This document shows positions 34,339 through 43,491 of a stretch of 64,000 nucleotides of DNA, piece by piece. A model generated the notes under the pieces. That model had not been told where the DNA came from and did not search any database. It was given only the letters and a program-made list of their open reading frames with translations. Made by a program: the position numbers and the translations under genes. Origin of the DNA: Bacteroidota bacterium (GTDB taxonomy: Bacteria > Bacteroidota > Bacteroidia > Bacteroidales > Lentimicrobiaceae); NCBI GenBank assembly GCA_023434665.1, contig JAEYSM010000006.1, positions 1-64,000 of the forward strand. Reading direction: 5' to 3'. The first letter of the stretch is position 1. Every line of letters begins with the position of its first letter.

Positions 34339-36345
34339 ATGCCAAATAAATTGATCTCGGAAAGTAGTCCGTATCTTTTACAACATGCTCATAATCCAGT
34401 TCATTGGCAACCTTTTGGAGAAGAAGCACTTCTGGAAGCTCAAAGAAGGAATTGTCCTATACTTATAAGTATTGGATATTCAGCATGTCATTGGTGTCAT
34501 GTAATGGAACATGAAAGTTTCAGGGATCAGGATATAGCTGAAATAATGAACAGGCTGTTTGTTTGTATAAAAGTCGACAGAGAAGAACGACCAGACATTG
34601 ATCAAAACTACCTGAATGCAGTGCAGCTTCTTCGCGGACAAGGAGGTTGGCCTCTTAATTGTTTTGCCCTCCCCGATGGCAGACCTTTTTGGGGAGGAAC
34701 TTATTTCAGACCCGATCATTGGAAAGAACTTTTAGTACAACTCTCTGATTTATATCATAATAATTATGAGGAAATACTTGAACAGGCAATACGACTACAC
34801 CAGGGCTTAAAATCAATGGGAATAATTAATAAACCCGAAGATTCAACTACCTTCCACAAAAAAACACTTGAAGACATCTTTAATAATCTTGCATTTAAGT
34901 TTGATAAAGCAAATGGTGGTTTGAAAGGAGCACCAAAATTTCCAATGCCAGTGGTATGGCAGTTCGTTTTAAATTACTACTATTTGTCACGATCTGAGGA
35001 TGCATTTACGCAGCTTAAACTTACACTTGATAAGATGGCAATGGGGGGTATATTCGATCAGATTGGAGGAGGATTTGCCCGATACAGTACTGACGCTCAT
35101 TGGAAAGTCCCCCACTTCGAAAAAATGATATATGACAACGCACAATTGGCATCAATTTATGCTGAAGCTTTTAAGATGTCAGGCAATCAAAACTACCTTG
35201 ATGTACTGACTAAAATTCTTCAATTTGTTGATGCTGAACTCACAGCTCCCGAAGGCGCTTTTTATTCAGCTCTTGATGCGGATAGTGAAGGACAGGAAGG
35301 TAAATTTTATGTATGGAATAAACAGGAATTAATTGACCTTTTACCTGAATATGCTGACTTACTTAGTCGTTACTGGGGGATTGAAAGACAGGGCTTATGG
35401 GAAAATGGGTATAACATACTTCTAAGGCCTTTCTATGATGAACAATTTGCTAAAGCAGAACACCTGAGCCAGGAAGAATTAAAGCAACTGGTCAATATGG
35501 CCTCAAGGGTAATGCTTAATTACAGGAACACTAAAATCAAACCTCATCTGGATGATAAGATAGTCTTATCATGGAATTCATTGATGATTAAAGCATATTC
35601 TCAGGCAGCAATTGCAACAGGGAATATCAATTGGACAGCGACTGCTATTAAAGCAGCCAATTTCATATGGGAAAATATGATTAAGGATGGACGGATCTAC
35701 AGAACCTATAAAAATGGCACTTCCAGAATCAATGGTTTCCTTGATGATTACACTTTCGCAGCCGAGGCTTTCATCTATTTATATCAATTGACATTTGATG
35801 AAAAATGGATTTTGAGATCAAGGAAATTGGTGGAATATGTACTTGAGCATTTTGGACAAGAGACCTCACCATTGTTCTGGTATTTGCCTAAAAATAATGA
35901 AGATGTTTACATGACACATCTGTCCCGGATATTAGAAACTAACGATGGTGTCGAGCCTTCGGGCAATTCAGTAATGGCTTGGAATCTTTTAGCATTGGGT
36001 AATTATTTTGAAAATAATCAGTACATAGACAGGTCAGCTGAAATGTGCAATTATATTCTTTCAAATACTGAAAAATACCCATCCTATAATGCGAATTGGG
36101 CAAACGTAATTGCTGCACATGTGCATGGCATAAGCATGTTTGTTGTGGCTGGAGAAGATGCTTATCATAAAGCTATAGAACTTAATACTACATTTATGCC
36201 TTTATCTCTGGTGGCTGCAGCCCCTTTTGAAAGCCAACTACCTGTTTTTAATCATAAGTTCAAACAAGGGAGGACACTTATTTATAAATGCACTGACCAT
36301 GAATGCGATGCTCCAGTCGAAAAGATCGAAGATTTAATTCTCTGA
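34339..36345 (+). CDS. DUF255 thioredoxin-domain protein (YyaL/SSP411 family)
   Basis: A 668-residue cytoplasmic protein. The N-terminal thioredoxin-like domain opens with SSPYLLQHAHNPVHWQPF and holds the CHWC motif (Cys50, Cys53) in SACHWCHVMEHESF. The rest is an alpha/alpha-barrel of the glycosidase-like (N-acylglucosamine 2-epimerase) type, with GGFARYSTDAHWKVPHFEKM and FYSALDADSEGQEGKFYVW. The family is widespread from bacteria to mammals (SPATA20), with no settled activity. Full length and intact motifs. It stands alone on the plus strand. Confidence 0.92.
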   Translation: MPNKLISESSPYLLQHAHNPVHWQPFGEEALLEAQRRNCPILISIGYSACHWCHVMEHESFRDQDIAEIMNRLFVCIKVDREERPDIDQNYLNAVQLLRGQGGWPLNCFALPDGRPFWGGTYFRPDHWKELLVQLSDLYHNNYEEILEQAIRLHQGLKSMGIINKPEDSTTFHKKTLEDIFNNLAFKFDKANGGLKGAPKFPMPVVWQFVLNYYYLSRSEDAFTQLKLTLDKMAMGGIFDQIGGGFARYSTDAHWKVPHFEKMIYDNAQLASIYAEAFKMSGNQNYLDVLTKILQFVDAELTAPEGAFYSALDADSEGQEGKFYVWNKQELIDLLPEYADLLSRYWGIERQGLWENGYNILLRPFYDEQFAKAEHLSQEELKQLVNMASRVMLNYRNTKIKPHLDDKIVLSWNSLMIKAYSQAAIATGNINWTATAIKAANFIWENMIKDGRIYRTYKNGTSRINGFLDDYTFAAEAFIYLYQLTFDEKWILRSRKLVEYVLEHFGQETSPLFWYLPKNNEDVYMTHLSRILETNDGVEPSGNSVMAWNLLALGNYFENNQYIDRSAEMCNYILSNTEKYPSYNANWANVIAAHVHGISMFVVAGEDAYHKAIELNTTFMPLSLVAAAPFESQLPVFNHKFKQGRTLIYKCTDHECDAPVEKIEDLIL

Positions 36346-36405
36346 TATCTGAATAGTAATTTTATAAATACCGTATACTGATGTAACAAGCATTTCCGTT
36401 AATAT

Positions 36406-36413
36406 TATCTTTG
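36406..36413 (+). promoter_or_regulatory. Bacteroidota -7 element before the porin gene
   Basis: TATCTTTG at 36406-36413 matches TAnnTTTG, 66 bp before the ATG at 36479. Confidence 0.45.
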
Positions 36414-36478
36414 CACGTACAAGTATTACCGGTTAAAATATTAATCGATAACTGTACAGAAAGACATAAGCTAACTCA

Positions 36479-38401
36479 ATGCGGTATTTTTTAGTTTTTA
36501 TCACTCTGATAATTTCTCTTATTAGCTCTCATGCACAAGAAATGGTTCAGCGAAGAGAAGAGGTTGGGTCTCCTGACACTGCCACTAATTATTATACCAC
36601 TCTTAATAATCGATGGCCTGGGGAGTCGCTTGTGACTATCGAAGATACCACTACTTCAGGTTTTCAGTTCTTTCTGCCCACTGAAGGTGCGACACAATTA
36701 TATGCATTAGCTGGGAATAGTGGACTGGCTTATAAATCACTTTTGTTTTCGCTCTCTCAACAAAATGGTTTCCGGTTCACTCCTTATAACTACGATTTAT
36801 ATAAATGGAATAATAACAGTATTAGGTATTATCAGACTACAGGTCCTTATTCACGACTATTTTATTCAACGGGTCCAGGAAAAGAGCAATTATTTCAAGT
36901 TACCCATGCTCAGAATGTCGCCGGAGGTCTTAGTGTTGGATTAGATTTAAGTATCGTAAACTCATTAGGATTGTATGAACGACAAAAAGCCGATGATATA
37001 ACTTTTGCCGGAACCTTGCAATTTATAAGCAAAAATTATCATTACGTCGCTTTAGGAAATTACCATCACAGTAAACTTGCATGGAGAGAAAATGGTGGTA
37101 TTCAAAAGGAAGAACTTTTTACTGAAAATACTGAAACTGACAGGAAACGAATTCCAATATACCTTCGCGAAGCCGAGAGTTCCAATAAAGAAAGCGGATT
37201 TCAAATACGACAGTTTTATTATCCGGGGAAAGAAAGGAATCGAGCTGATACTACTACAGGCGACACAACTGTTTTTAAACCAAAGCACAGGTATTACGAT
37301 CCTTCACGCAGTAACTTTATCAGACACACTTTTACTTATTCTAAGAACAATTATAAGTACACTGATAAAAACCCCCGTGTAGGTTATTATGACCATATTT
37401 TACTTGATTCGATCCTTACCAATGATTCAGTTCTGATTCATGAGATAATAAATGACATTGCTATTGAAGGTGGAGTCGGTAAAGCAAGAGGAAGTTCAAA
37501 AGCAATTCTACTGAGGGTGGGAATTGAGCATACTGCTGCCAAATATAGTGCTGATTCAATTAATAAATCATATCAGTACTTTACTCCTTATGGATATATT
37601 TCTGCCAATGCTTTTGGATGGGCAAAAGCCGAAGGAAAGGTCTGGTTCACGCAAGGCACACCATTTAATGGAGATAAAGGTATTGAAGGCTCAATGCTTA
37701 TACCAGGTTATGACAATACAGACAAGTGGGGAAATTTAAGGTTTAATGCATCTCTGAAATCTGAGCAACCTTACTACTTATATCAGTTTCATTTATCCAA
37801 CCACTTTAAGTGGGAAAACGCTTTTAGTCAACAAACAACCTTCAGTCTGCTATCTTCTTATGAACATAGATTCTTTAAAACAGGATTCAATGTTTATACT
37901 CTGACTGATTATGTTTATCTCGACGAAACAGCTCATCCGGTTAAAGCAAGTGGTTCGGTTGCAATTACTCAATTATGGGCATTCACAAATATAAAGTGGC
38001 ATCATTTTGAAACTCAAATATATGGGGTACTTCAAACTTCTAGTAAGAGTTATATTAATTTACCACAACTGTCTGGAAGGGCTACTCTAAGTTACACCCG
38101 TCCACTTTTTAAAAAAGCATTATATTTCCAGGGAGGTGTTACTGCAATGTATAATACTCCATATTATGCGGATGCTTATATGCCTTCACTAAGAGCATTT
38201 TATGTGCAGGACGATAAAGAAATTGGTGGCTACCCTTATATTGACGCATTCATTAATATCCGGGTAAAAAGGGCAAGAATGTTTTTAATGATGAAACACT
38301 TGAACAGTGGCTTTATGGATTATACTTACTTCCTGATACCAGGTCATCCTATGCCTGATAGCGGACTGCGATTTGGCATTTCCTGGGCTTTCTATGATTA
38401 A
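36479..38401 (+). CDS. Putative outer-membrane porin
   Basis: A 640-residue protein with a signal peptide (MRYFLVFITLIISLISSHAQ) and then many alternating polar/aromatic strands, ending GLRFGISWAFYD, typical of outer-membrane barrels. The N-terminal region (RWPGESLVTIEDTTTSGFQFFLP) and the overall length match the Bacteroidota putative porin family (PF14121) as I know it. It lacks a TonB box and plug, so passive diffusion is more likely than active uptake; the solute is unknown. The stop codon directly abuts the stop of the convergent 160-residue gene. Confidence 0.8.
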   Translation: MRYFLVFITLIISLISSHAQEMVQRREEVGSPDTATNYYTTLNNRWPGESLVTIEDTTTSGFQFFLPTEGATQLYALAGNSGLAYKSLLFSLSQQNGFRFTPYNYDLYKWNNNSIRYYQTTGPYSRLFYSTGPGKEQLFQVTHAQNVAGGLSVGLDLSIVNSLGLYERQKADDITFAGTLQFISKNYHYVALGNYHHSKLAWRENGGIQKEELFTENTETDRKRIPIYLREAESSNKESGFQIRQFYYPGKERNRADTTTGDTTVFKPKHRYYDPSRSNFIRHTFTYSKNNYKYTDKNPRVGYYDHILLDSILTNDSVLIHEIINDIAIEGGVGKARGSSKAILLRVGIEHTAAKYSADSINKSYQYFTPYGYISANAFGWAKAEGKVWFTQGTPFNGDKGIEGSMLIPGYDNTDKWGNLRFNASLKSEQPYYLYQFHLSNHFKWENAFSQQTTFSLLSSYEHRFFKTGFNVYTLTDYVYLDETAHPVKASGSVAITQLWAFTNIKWHHFETQIYGVLQTSSKSYINLPQLSGRATLSYTRPLFKKALYFQGGVTAMYNTPYYADAYMPSLRAFYVQDDKEIGGYPYIDAFINIRVKRARMFLMMKHLNSGFMDYTYFLIPGHPMPDSGLRFGISWAFYD

Positions 38402-38884
38402 CTATCTGAAAGTATATCTTATTGACAGGGCAATACCATCACCCCACCACCGATAACCACCAAAATTTAATGCAGGTTTCCAATCAAGCCCAATATTGAA
38501 AGGCACTTCGGCAAATGTATATTCTAATCCTGCAATAAAGTCAATCCCGACTATTGTAAATCCATCATCATCATAAGGAGCATTTCCCCACCATCTGTCA
38601 CCACGTCCCCATGCGCCAACATGACCGCCAATCCCAAGAAAATAATCAAGTCCATTGGCATTTCTTATTGGCTTTTGCCATTCATATAATCCTGTTATGA
38701 TGAATCCATTCCATCTGAATGAAGCTATTCCTTCAATTGCATTCGACTCACTTACAAAATGTTTAACTGTCAGACCATTAAAATATCCTAATCTTGCTCC
38801 TAATCCGGTTCTGTAATTCTGAGCCTCAGCTCCAAAAGAAAATAAAACAAGTGTAACAACAATCACAAAATATCTCAATTTCAT
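38402..38884 (-). CDS. Small outer-membrane beta-barrel protein
   Basis: A 160-residue protein with a signal peptide (ends FGAEAQ) and about eight short strands with glycine-aromatic alternation (GLGARLGYFNGLTVKHF, YFLGIGGHVGAWGRG, FIAGLEYTF), ending IRYTFR with a penultimate aromatic residue. The size fits an eight-stranded barrel of the OmpA/OmpX type, though no periplasmic domain is present. Function unknown. It is convergent with the porin gene with no spacer between the stop codons, and appears to be a single-gene unit. Confidence 0.8.
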   Translation of the reverse strand: MKLRYFVIVVTLVLFSFGAEAQNYRTGLGARLGYFNGLTVKHFVSESNAIEGIASFRWNGFIITGLYEWQKPIRNANGLDYFLGIGGHVGAWGRGDRWWGNAPYDDDGFTIVGIDFIAGLEYTFAEVPFNIGLDWKPALNFGGYRWWGDGIALSIRYTFR

Positions 38885-39010
38885 AGCATTAATTATTTAA
38901 ATTTTGGTAATACAACAACAGTCTTGAGAATTTGATTGTATCTAAAACTGTAGCTTTCGTCTAAGTAACGTTCGATAATAATTTTATTGCAAATCAAACT
39001 TCTAAAATGA

Positions 39011-39047
39011 CACAAAAACAAAAACTGCCCAAGAAACCTTGGGCAGT
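39011..39047 (-). terminator. Terminator of gyrB
   Basis: A perfect 10-bp stem ACTGCCCAAG (39024-39033) with CTTGGGCAGT (39038-39047) and a 4-base loop. On the minus strand it is followed by TTTTTGTTTTTG. Confidence 0.9.
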
Positions 39048-39094
39048 CGAATATTCTTAATGTGAAAGTATGCGTAATTGTTCACCTATGAACT

Positions 39095-41092
39095 TTAAAC
39101 ATCAATTTTAGCATATTTGGCATTTGCTTCAATAAATTCTCTGCGTGGTGGCACTTCATCACCCATTAGCATTGAAAAAATTCTGTCAGCCTCTGTTCCG
39201 TTCTCTATGTTAACTTGTCTTAGGGTTCTGAACTCAGGATTCATAGTTGTCATCCATAACTGCTCAGCGTTCATTTCTCCAAGACCTTTGTACCGTTGGA
39301 CATGAACTCCGGTTTCTTTTCCGCCTGAAAGTTCGTTAACAGCTCTCATACGGTCTTCCTCTGTCCAGCAATACCTCTCAGTATTACCTTTTTTTACTAA
39401 ATATAATGGTGGAGTTGCTATATAGACATAACCACTTTCAATCAACTCTTTCATATATCTGAAAAAGAAAGTCAGAATAAGTGTAGCAATGTGACTTCCG
39501 TCAACATCAGCATCCGTCATGATCACTACTTTATGGTATCTTAATTTCGATAGGTTTAAAGCTTTGCTGTCTTCCTCAGTTCCAATAGAAACGCCTAGAG
39601 CCGTAAACATATTCTTAATTTCATCACTATCGAAAATTTTGTGCTGCATAGCTTTTTCAACATTAAGAATTTTACCTCTTAATGGTAAAATAGCCTGGAA
39701 TTTTCTGTCACGGCCCTGTTTTGCTGTACCACCTGCAGAATCTCCCTCCACCAGGAATAACTCACATACAGCAGGATCCTTTTCACTACAATCTGCAAGT
39801 TTCCCAGGTAAACCTGATCCTGTGAGTACGTTCTTACGCTGAACAAGTTCACGCGCCTTTCGTGCAGCATGGCGTGCTGTTGCAGCCAAAATAACTTTAT
39901 TTACTATAGTTCGGGCTTCTTTAGGATGCTCTTCAAGGTAATAAGTTAGCAACTCTGAAACAAGCTGATCTACAGCTCCCATCACTTCATTATTACCAAG
40001 TTTGGTTTTAGTCTGGCCTTCGAATTGAGGCTCTTGTACTTTCACAGATATAATGGCAGTGAGTCCTTCTCTAAAGTCATCGCCACTTATCTCAAACTTT
40101 AAATTCTTCAGCATCCCGGATTTGTCCGCATACGCTTTCAAAGTTCGGGTCAGGGCCCGTCTGAAACCAGCAAGATGTGTTCCTCCTTCATGAGTGTTGA
40201 TATTATTCACATAAGAATGAATATTCTCGCTGAAAGATGAATTGTATTGCATCGAAATTTCTACAGGTATATCATTCTTTTCACCTTCAATATAAATAGG
40301 TTCAGGCATGAGCTTTTCACGCATGCTATCAAGATATCCTATAAAATCAAGTAATCCATTTTCTGAATAAAAAGAAAAGACTCTTGATATACTGGAATCA
40401 TCAGTTTCCCTCTCATCCGTTAATGATAAATTTATTTTTTTATTCAGATATGCAAGTTCCCTGAGTCTGGATTTCAGTGTATCAGTATCATATTGTGTTG
40501 TGATAAAAATGGTGTCATCGGGTTTGAAGTAAACTGTAGTACCCGTGCGGTCAGTTTCACCGACTTCTCTAACAGAATAAACGGGTTTACCTCTATGGTA
40601 CTCTTGTTCGAAAATTTTACCTTCGCGGTGAACTGTCACCTTAAGAACACTTGACAAAGCATTCACACAAGAAACACCGACACCATGTAACCCACCTGAA
40701 ACTTTATATGATCCTTTATCAAATTTACCACCGGCATGCAAAACAGTCATAACGACTTCCAGTGCCGATTTTTTTTCTTTTTCATGATAGTCGGTTGGAA
40801 TTCCTCTACCATTATCTGACACCGTAATTGAGTTATCTTTATGTATGGTTACCTCTATGTTATTACAATAACCAGCTAAAGCCTCGTCAATTGAATTATC
40901 AACAACCTCATAAACAAGATGATGTAACCCTCTATCGCTTATATCACCTATGTACATTGCTGGTCGTTTACGAACAGCTTCCAGACCCTCTAAAACCTGA
41001 ATATTTTCAGCAGTGTAATTGTTATTGCCATTTCCATTAACTACTCCAATTTCTTCACCCTTAGAGATATTGTTCAAATCGCTCATATTCAA
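39095..41092 (-). CDS. gyrB: DNA gyrase subunit B
   Basis: A 665-residue ATPase subunit of gyrase, which introduces negative supercoils. It has the GHKL ATPase core: EGLEAVRKRPAMYIGD, VDNSIDEALAG with the catalytic Glu, SDNGRGIP, and GGLHGVGVSCVNALS. The Toprim domain holds EGDSAGGTAKQGRDR and TDADVDGSHI, and the C-terminus has HVQRYKGLGEMN. The VRKRPAMYIGD form and SxGLHGVG region favour GyrB over ParE. Length fits Bacteroidota GyrB. It is followed by its own terminator and preceded by a -7 element at 41119. Confidence 0.97.
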   Translation of the reverse strand: MNMSDLNNISKGEEIGVVNGNGNNNYTAENIQVLEGLEAVRKRPAMYIGDISDRGLHHLVYEVVDNSIDEALAGYCNNIEVTIHKDNSITVSDNGRGIPTDYHEKEKKSALEVVMTVLHAGGKFDKGSYKVSGGLHGVGVSCVNALSSVLKVTVHREGKIFEQEYHRGKPVYSVREVGETDRTGTTVYFKPDDTIFITTQYDTDTLKSRLRELAYLNKKINLSLTDERETDDSSISRVFSFYSENGLLDFIGYLDSMREKLMPEPIYIEGEKNDIPVEISMQYNSSFSENIHSYVNNINTHEGGTHLAGFRRALTRTLKAYADKSGMLKNLKFEISGDDFREGLTAIISVKVQEPQFEGQTKTKLGNNEVMGAVDQLVSELLTYYLEEHPKEARTIVNKVILAATARHAARKARELVQRKNVLTGSGLPGKLADCSEKDPAVCELFLVEGDSAGGTAKQGRDRKFQAILPLRGKILNVEKAMQHKIFDSDEIKNMFTALGVSIGTEEDSKALNLSKLRYHKVVIMTDADVDGSHIATLILTFFFRYMKELIESGYVYIATPPLYLVKKGNTERYCWTEEDRMRAVNELSGGKETGVHVQRYKGLGEMNAEQLWMTTMNPEFRTLRQVNIENGTEADRIFSMLMGDEVPPRREFIEANAKYAKIDV

Positions 41093-41118
41093 TAATATAG
41101 TAAGTATTAGTAGACTTA

Positions 41119-41126
41119 CAAAGTTA
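41119..41126 (-). promoter_or_regulatory. Bacteroidota -7 element before gyrB
   Basis: Minus-strand TAACTTTG at 41119-41126 matches TAnnTTTG, 27 bp before the gyrB ATG at 41092. No clear -33 element. Confidence 0.45.
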
Positions 41127-41201
41127 CTAAATTTATCAATATCTTTTAATTATGTAGTGACTAAAAAGTACCATTTTTTCACAATAAAGATTAAATAAAT
41201 T

Positions 41202-41230
41202 AAGGGATGCACACAAACGGCACATCCCTT
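41202..41230 (-). terminator. Terminator of the methylmalonyl-CoA mutase operon
   Basis: AAGGGATG (41202-41209) pairs with CATCCCTT (41223-41230) around a 13-base loop; on the minus strand AATTTATTTAAT follows. The T tract is weak. Confidence 0.6.
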
Positions 41231-41296
41231 TAACTATTAATTTAGAATATACTCTGCCAGCTCACTATCAGCGACCTGCCAGAAAAAATCTAATTA

Positions 41297-43432
41297 TTAT
41301 TTTCTGGAAGCAATCATGATTTCCAACATCTTGATAGCGGCTTCAGGAATTACTGTCCCTGGTCCAAAAATAGCCATTGCGCCTGCCTCATATAGGAAGT
41401 CGTAGTCCTGTGGAGGTATAACACCACCCACAATAACCATAATGTCTTCTCTGCCCAGCTTTTTTAGTTCTTCAATAACTTGGGGAACCAGGGTTTTATG
41501 ACCTGCTGCCAAGCTAGATACACCAAGAACATGGACATCATTTTCAACTGCCTGACGGGCTGCCTCAGTAGGGGTTTGGAACAATGGTCCGATATCGACA
41601 TCAAATCCTATATCCGCATAACCTGTAGCAACAACTTTTGCTCCCCTATCATGTCCATCCTGTCCCATTTTAGCAATCATAATACGAGGACGACGACCTT
41701 CGAGCTCAGCGAATTTGTCGGCTAACTCAACAGCTTGTTTAAAGCTGCTGTCATCCTGAGATTCTGAAGAGTAAACTCCTGAAATTGATCTTATCACAGC
41801 TTTATACCTCCCATAAACTTTTTCCAGAGCCATTGAAATTTCACCTAAAGATGCCCGCTTACGAGCTGCTTCAATTGACAATTCAAGTAAATTGCCTGAT
41901 TGATTTTCGGCAGCCCTGGTCAGAGCGTCAAGAGCTTTCTTAACTTCCTCATCGTTTCGGTTTGCTTTTAATTCAGCCAACCTCCGCAATTGTGCTTCTC
42001 TTACAGCAGTATTATCTACTTCAAGTGTTTCAATCGGATCTTCTTTTGTTAATCTGTATTTGTTAACACCTACAATAGTATCACGACCTGAATCGATTCT
42101 GGCTTGTTTACGAGCTGCAGCTTCCTCTATACGCATTTTTGGAATACCGGTTTCAATAGCTTTAGCCATTCCACCTAATTCTTCAACCTCCTGAATCAGT
42201 TTCCAAGCCTTAGTTGCTATCTCATTAGTCAATGATTCTATATAGTAAGAACCTGCCCAAGGATCAACAACCTTAGTAATATTAGTCTCTTCCTGCAGAT
42301 ATATCTGTGTATTTCTAGCTATTCGTGCCGAGAAGTCTGTTGGTAAGGCAATTGCTTCGTCAAGGGCATTTGTATGTAAACTCTGAGTATGACCCAAAGC
42401 TGCAGCAAGAGCTTCAACGGTAGTACGGGCTACATTATTAAACGGATCCTGCTCAGTTAAACTCCATCCCGATGTTTGCGAATGAGTTCTGAGAGCCATT
42501 GACTTAGGATCTTTAGGATTAAATTGATTGACGATTTTTGCCCATAATAACCTGGCTGCCCTCATCTTGGCAATTTCCATAAAGTGATTCATTCCAATTC
42601 CCCAGAAGAATGACAAACGGGGGGCGAAAGCATCTACAGGTATCCCTGCATGGATACCTGTTCTGATGTATTCTAATCCGTCTGCAAGAGTATAGGCAAG
42701 TTCAATATCTGCTGTTGCTCCTGCTTCCTGCATGTGATAACCACTGATTGATATTGAATTAAACTTCTTCATATTTCTGGAAGTAAATTCAAAAATATCA
42801 GCTATAATCCTCATACTTGGTGATGGTGGGTAGATATAGGTATTGCGGACCATAAATTCCTTGAGAATATCATTTTGGATGGTTCCACTCAACTTTTCCA
42901 TTGGCACACCCTGTTCTTCAGCAGCTACTATATAGAAAGCCAGAATTGGTAAAACAGCTCCATTCATGGTCATTGACACCGACATCTTGTCGAGTGGTAT
43001 CTGATCGAACAGTATTTTCATATCGAGAATAGAGTCGATAGCCACACCGGCCTTTCCAACATCTCCAACCACTCTTTCGTGATCGGAATCATAACCACGG
43101 TGCGTTGCCAGGTCAAAAGCAACTGACAATCCCATTTGTCCGGCTGCAAGGTTGCGACGATAGAACGCATTAGATTCCTCTGCAGTAGAAAATCCTGCAT
43201 ATTGCCTGATTGTCCATGGTTTCATAACATACATTGTACTGTATGGGCCTCTGAGAAAAGGAGCAATTCCAGCAGCATAATTAAGATGCTCTAGTTTGCT
43301 CAGGTCAGCCTCTTCATAAACGGGCTTAACCGGTATCTGTTCTGTTGTCATCCATTCCATTCCTTCCGAAACATTTTTGGATGAATCAGTACCATTAGAC
43401 CTGATACTTACATTTTTAAAATCGGGACGCAT
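41297..43432 (-). CDS. mutB: Methylmalonyl-CoA mutase, large (catalytic) subunit
   Basis: This 711-residue adenosylcobalamin enzyme interconverts methylmalonyl-CoA and succinyl-CoA, linking propionate and branched-chain amino acid metabolism to the TCA cycle. The N-terminal barrel has FLRGPYSTMYVMKPWTIRQYAGF and SVSMTMNGAVLPI, and the C-terminal B12 domain holds DGHDRGAKV with the lower-ligand His594. It contains the intact cobalamin motif, unlike the partner subunit. It lies 59 bp downstream of the small-subunit gene in one operon and ends at a terminator. No meaB or epimerase gene is visible in the window. Confidence 0.97.
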   Translation of the reverse strand: MRPDFKNVSIRSNGTDSSKNVSEGMEWMTTEQIPVKPVYEEADLSKLEHLNYAAGIAPFLRGPYSTMYVMKPWTIRQYAGFSTAEESNAFYRRNLAAGQMGLSVAFDLATHRGYDSDHERVVGDVGKAGVAIDSILDMKILFDQIPLDKMSVSMTMNGAVLPILAFYIVAAEEQGVPMEKLSGTIQNDILKEFMVRNTYIYPPSPSMRIIADIFEFTSRNMKKFNSISISGYHMQEAGATADIELAYTLADGLEYIRTGIHAGIPVDAFAPRLSFFWGIGMNHFMEIAKMRAARLLWAKIVNQFNPKDPKSMALRTHSQTSGWSLTEQDPFNNVARTTVEALAAALGHTQSLHTNALDEAIALPTDFSARIARNTQIYLQEETNITKVVDPWAGSYYIESLTNEIATKAWKLIQEVEELGGMAKAIETGIPKMRIEEAAARKQARIDSGRDTIVGVNKYRLTKEDPIETLEVDNTAVREAQLRRLAELKANRNDEEVKKALDALTRAAENQSGNLLELSIEAARKRASLGEISMALEKVYGRYKAVIRSISGVYSSESQDDSSFKQAVELADKFAELEGRRPRIMIAKMGQDGHDRGAKVVATGYADIGFDVDIGPLFQTPTEAARQAVENDVHVLGVSSLAAGHKTLVPQVIEELKKLGREDIMVIVGGVIPPQDYDFLYEAGAMAIFGPGTVIPEAAIKMLEIMIASRK

Positions 43433-43491
43433 ATCTTTAATTTGAGTGCTTACTTTATATTTTAATGTTTTGGTAACCTTAATTTATCCTA

